Origin: Gallionella sp.
GTDB taxonomy: Bacteria > Pseudomonadota > Gammaproteobacteria > Burkholderiales > Gallionellaceae
Direction of reading: 5' to 3'
DNA length: 64,000 bases
Assembly (NCBI GenBank): GCA_003153155.1
Contig: PLWV01000017.1
Coordinates: 37,932-101,931 of the forward strand
This document shows, piece after piece, positions 60,484 to 64,000 of the stretch. Within the stretch, counting starts at the first letter, position 1; each line of letters begins with the position of its first letter. The notes under the pieces are model-generated. The model was not told the origin of the DNA, did not search any database, and worked only from the letters and a program-made list of their open reading frames with translations. Position numbers and translations under genes: made by a program.

Positions 60484-60601
60484 TAAGCGAGCAAAACAGC
60501 AGGTCAAGGATGCTCAGGCTCGAGCGAAGATGAAAAAGGCCCAAGAGGATTTGCTGAAATCGCGAGAGGTTGCATCTTCGAGTTTGTCGCTGATAGGTTA
60601 G
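60484..60601 (+). pseudogene. 3' fragment of a paralog of the 50376-50558 coiled-coil gene
   Basis: Translation RAKQQVKDAQARAKMKKAQEDLLKSREVASSSLSLIG*. Confidence 0.85.
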
Positions 60602-60722
60602 TGCTTAGAAAATTGACTGCCCGAAACCGGTCGTTCGCCAAGTGGCGCTTTCGACACTAAGCCGAACTTCGGCTTACTCCGAAGCAGCCGTTCGGTTTCC
60701 GACACAACACCATCAAAGACGA

Positions 60723-62975
60723 TCAACCCTGCTTTAGTAACGCCTCAAACTGCTCAATCGGTACCGGCTTGCTAAATAGATACCCTTGGTAATGAGTGCA
60801 GCCTTCGTCCAGGAGGAATTGTCGTTGCTCTTCCGTCTCCACCCCTTCGGCAATGACGTCCATGTCCAAGCTTTGTGCCATGGCAATGATGGTGCGTACA
60901 ATCGCTTTATCGCTGCTATCGATGGCAATATCGCGTACGAACGACTGGTCAATCTTGAGCTGATCGAGCGGCAGCCGTTTGAGGTATTGCAGGGATGAAT
61001 AGCCGGTGCCGAAGTCGTCCAGTGAGAACTGGACACCGATTTCCTTCAATGCGTTCATGGTTGCAATGGTATCCTCGATGTTCTCCAGCAACATGCCTTC
61101 AGTCAGTTCCAGTTTGAGCAATATCGGATTGATGGCATGGTGTTGCACGGCAGCTTGCACTTGAGCCACGAAATCAGCCTGGCGGAATTGTTTGGCACTT
61201 ACGTTCACCGCCAGAACGAGATCGCGGGTTAGCGCATCTTGCTGCCAAGCCTTGAGCTGGGCGCAGGCCGTCTCCAGCACCCATAGCCCGATGGGCAGGA
61301 TCAGCCCGGTTTCTTCCGCCAGCGGAATGAATTGAGCAGGTGATACCATTCCGCGTAAGGGATGTATCCAGCGGATCAATGCCTCTGCTCCCAATGGACG
61401 GTGCGAACTATCCACCTGAATTTGGTAATGCAAATGAAATTGCTGGTTCTCAAGTGCTTTGCGTAATTCGCTTTCCAGTGAGACACGGGCAGTAATGCTT
61501 ACCTGCATCTGCGGGTCGAAGAAGCGCAGGGTGTTGCGGCCGGCTTTCTTGGCCTGATACATGGCGATGTCGGCTTGTTTCAGCAGGTCTCCCCCAGACT
61601 GGCCGTGATCGCTGAAAATGGTCGCACCGATACTAGAGGTGCTGTGGTATTCGTGCGTGGCAAGCTGGTAAGGCTGGCCGAGCGTAGCGAGAATTTTCTC
61701 GCCGACAGTTTTCGTCTGTGCTGCCGCTTCAAGAGCATGTTCGCTCAGGCCTTCCAGCACCACTACGAACTCGTCACCACCCAGACGGGACACGGTGTCA
61801 ACTTCGCGCAGACAGGACTCCAGGCGTTGCGCTGTCTGTTGTAGCAGTAAGTCCCCGATGTCATGGCCGAGGGTGTCGTTGATGTCCTTGAAATTGTCCA
61901 GGTCAATGAACAGCAGCGCACCTTTCCGGCCGCTGCGCGCACTGGAAGCCAACGACTGCTGGAGCCGGTCCATGAGAAGCCGCCGGTTGGGCAGGCCAGT
62001 GAGCGGGTCGTAGAACGCCAGATTCTCGATCGATTCCTCCGCTGCCTTTCGTTCCGTCATGTCGCTAAGTGCCCCAATATAATGTGTGACGACCCCGTCG
62101 CCCCCCTTGACGGCCGAGATGCTGCGCCATCCGGGATATACCTCCCCATTTTTGCGTCGATTCCAGACTTCCCCCTGCCATGCTCCAGTGCGCTGTAGGG
62201 TCTCCCACATCGCGCGATAGAAGTCCGCGTTGTGGCGGCCAGACTTGAGCAGGCGCGGTGTTTGGCCCACGGCTTCCTCGGACGTATAGCCGTTGATCTT
62301 GGTAAATGGCTGGTTGACCCGCAGGATCACACCGTCGGCATCGGTGATCATCATGCTTTCTTGCGACTCGAAGGCGACTGCGGCGATGCGAAGTTCGGCC
62401 TCCGTCCGCTTGCGATCGGTGATGTCACGGGCAATGCCAAGTACGCCAATCAACTGTCCTGATTCATCGTGCACCGGTGTTTTGACAACCTCTACTGCGG
62501 CAAGGTGACCGTCATCGGCGAAGGTCACCCATTCCTCATTGACGCTGAGGCCACCATTGGCAAGGGCGGTGCGGTCGCGTTCACGAAATAAATCGGCTCG
62601 TTTCTTGTCCATGAAATCGTAATCGGTCTTGCCGACGATCTCTGCCTCTTTCGCGCCGAAGGAACGCTCGAACATTGGATTGCAGGTCAGATAGACACCA
62701 TCTGGGCTCTTGAGCCAGACCAAGTCCTGTATTGTTTCAAATAGCGTACGCAGACGCGCGTAGGAAGACTTCTGATTTTGATATAGGGCATGCATCTCTT
62801 CCGATGAAATGGCAAGAGAACGCTCCAAGGTATACCGTTCCTGATCGGCGTCGCGATAGGCTTGGTCAATGACAGACAACAAGTTCGACCAAATTGCAGC
62901 ATCGGGAGGAAGCTGTTCATCCAAGCCGTGTTTACGTAGTTGCCGAGCAAGGAGAGGATTCAGGCCTTTGTTCAT
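60723..62975 (-). CDS. PAS-PAS-GGDEF-EAL signalling protein
   Basis: Two PAS/PAC segments, GGDEF (RLGGDEFVVVLEG), EAL (GAEALIRWIHP); FIST gene immediately upstream. Confidence 0.95.
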   Translation of the reverse strand: MNKGLNPLLARQLRKHGLDEQLPPDAAIWSNLLSVIDQAYRDADQERYTLERSLAISSEEMHALYQNQKSSYARLRTLFETIQDLVWLKSPDGVYLTCNPMFERSFGAKEAEIVGKTDYDFMDKKRADLFRERDRTALANGGLSVNEEWVTFADDGHLAAVEVVKTPVHDESGQLIGVLGIARDITDRKRTEAELRIAAVAFESQESMMITDADGVILRVNQPFTKINGYTSEEAVGQTPRLLKSGRHNADFYRAMWETLQRTGAWQGEVWNRRKNGEVYPGWRSISAVKGGDGVVTHYIGALSDMTERKAAEESIENLAFYDPLTGLPNRRLLMDRLQQSLASSARSGRKGALLFIDLDNFKDINDTLGHDIGDLLLQQTAQRLESCLREVDTVSRLGGDEFVVVLEGLSEHALEAAAQTKTVGEKILATLGQPYQLATHEYHSTSSIGATIFSDHGQSGGDLLKQADIAMYQAKKAGRNTLRFFDPQMQVSITARVSLESELRKALENQQFHLHYQIQVDSSHRPLGAEALIRWIHPLRGMVSPAQFIPLAEETGLILPIGLWVLETACAQLKAWQQDALTRDLVLAVNVSAKQFRQADFVAQVQAAVQHHAINPILLKLELTEGMLLENIEDTIATMNALKEIGVQFSLDDFGTGYSSLQYLKRLPLDQLKIDQSFVRDIAIDSSDKAIVRTIIAMAQSLDMDVIAEGVETEEQRQFLLDEGCTHYQGYLFSKPVPIEQFEALLKQG

Positions 62976-64000
62976 TTTTCCCAAAATGAGGTCAGTGTCA
63001 TGGTTTGATTGTGCAGATCGCAGCGTCCGCTCGCCAGGGGAGACAATTCGCCGTAGGAGTAATAACCGATCAGATCGCATCTTGGCGGCAAGCCATCAAG
63101 CACAGCTTCAATCTCTTCTTCTATGCGCTGGGTCAGTACGAGCCGACGTCCAACACAACTGATAGCCACCGTAAGTAGTGGACCGCCAGGGTAATCTTCG
63201 AACGCGAGCTGGCCCACAGCATCGGAAGCCCCATCTATCAGACGTTCAAAATTGGCTCGCATCAGGCGCACAAAGCTACCCTGTGGGATATCACCCGCGA
63301 AGGTGATGGAATTGTCGGCTTCGTTCACGGAAAGGATGGTGCGGACGGTCAATCCATCTTGCTCGAGATCATTGCGTATCGCAAGCGGAAACAACAGCCC
63401 GGTAGCTGGCAAACCCGCCGAGCGCTCACCGAGATATTTCTTGTATAGGGCCAGTGCAGGTTGCCCATCCAAGTTATAGAGCACATTGCCTTCGGAGTGC
63501 GTAACCTCGCGTTCCGGCCCCAAAACGTCCCATCCTCCTCGGGAGCCGTGGGCGATACCCACATGTTCGCCGTATAGCCCCACCGCTACGACATGGTTAG
63601 ATCGTGGCGCTTTGTCCACCAACACCCATGTTTTCTTAAAACGATCTCCATCACCAGCCAGCCCACCTGTCACCACAACGTCCTGCGGCAGATTCTGCGA
63701 CAATCCCTTGGCCAGTTCCGACCCGTTGACCGAAAGGCCATCGGATAATACGAATATTCCTCTAAGGTCGGGTGCATGGAGAGTGCTTGCCAAGTACGAA
63801 CCAACTTGAAAGGAAATATTGGGGTCAATGATTTCGCTGGCAGTCAAGCGCAGAATCGTATGGGTGAATTTCATCACGGCCACTGCCAGCGTATTATCTT
63901 CAAGCGAATGGCCATATATCTCGCCAGCGGTTGAACAGCCAGTCCAGATCGAGCGGGGGAAAATCCTGCGAAGATCGGCGATCCCTGATATCAGAGCGTC
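62972..64000 (-). CDS. FIST/FIST_C sensory domain protein, 5' end beyond the window
   Basis: Frame remains open upstream of ATG 63883 and encodes WTGCSTAGEIYGHSLEDNTLAVAVMKF (FIST GCSTxGEI motif). Confidence 0.88.
   Translation of the reverse strand, partial: DALISGIADLRRIFPRSIWTGCSTAGEIYGHSLEDNTLAVAVMKFTHTILRLTASEIIDPNISFQVGSYLASTLHAPDLRGIFVLSDGLSVNGSELAKGLSQNLPQDVVVTGGLAGDGDRFKKTWVLVDKAPRSNHVVAVGLYGEHVGIAHGSRGGWDVLGPEREVTHSEGNVLYNLDGQPALALYKKYLGERSAGLPATGLLFPLAIRNDLEQDGLTVRTILSVNEADNSITFAGDIPQGSFVRLMRANFERLIDGASDAVGQLAFEDYPGGPLLTVAISCVGRRLVLTQRIEEEIEAVLDGLPPRCDLIGYYSYGELSPLASGRCDLHNQTMTLTSFWEK

Noticed and set aside
1-64000. CRISPR array, rRNA operon or complete IS element
   Set aside because: Looked for regularly spaced repeats, rRNA cores and intact transposases; none seen

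Overview
This 64 kb window looks like a betaproteobacterial chromosome (Gallionellaceae/Nitrosomonadales-like by gene content; inference only). It has two parts. (1) About 1-24.2 kb is core genome: an SMR/EamA protein, an ArnT-like GT39, the minus-strand cluster gyrA-serC-serA-pheA-hisC-aroF-tyrA, ubiG, gph, ssrA (tmRNA, tag ANDEKYALAA), efp/earP, a HlyD-ABC-MacB-MacB exporter and a DmeF-like CDF transporter. Its intergenic spaces carry several families of palindromic repeats. (2) From about 24.22 kb, at a 3' tRNA-Thr(CGT) fragment broken in the anticodon loop, to about 60.6 kb lies a mosaic accessory region. It holds a putative STAND-like ATPase, a secreted HNH-like nuclease, SRAP, umuDC under an unusual operator, a 904-aa family B DNA polymerase beside a tyrosine recombinase (pipolin-like), an OLD-like ATPase/nuclease with a divergent methyltransferase and PD-(D/E)XK endonuclease, a ParA plus DUF6119-like pair, a five-gene ubiquitin-like conjugation operon (Ubl, E2, JAB-E1, phosphotransferase-like, DUF6527), paralogous TPR lipoproteins and recombinase remnants. 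The window ends with a PAS-GGDEF-EAL protein and a FIST protein that runs off the edge. Most notable: the ubiquitin-like operon, the PolB element, five degenerate copies of one small gene's 3' end between cargo modules, and a ~60 bp element nested in other palindromes with compensatory stem changes. All family names come from motif reading; no database search was run.
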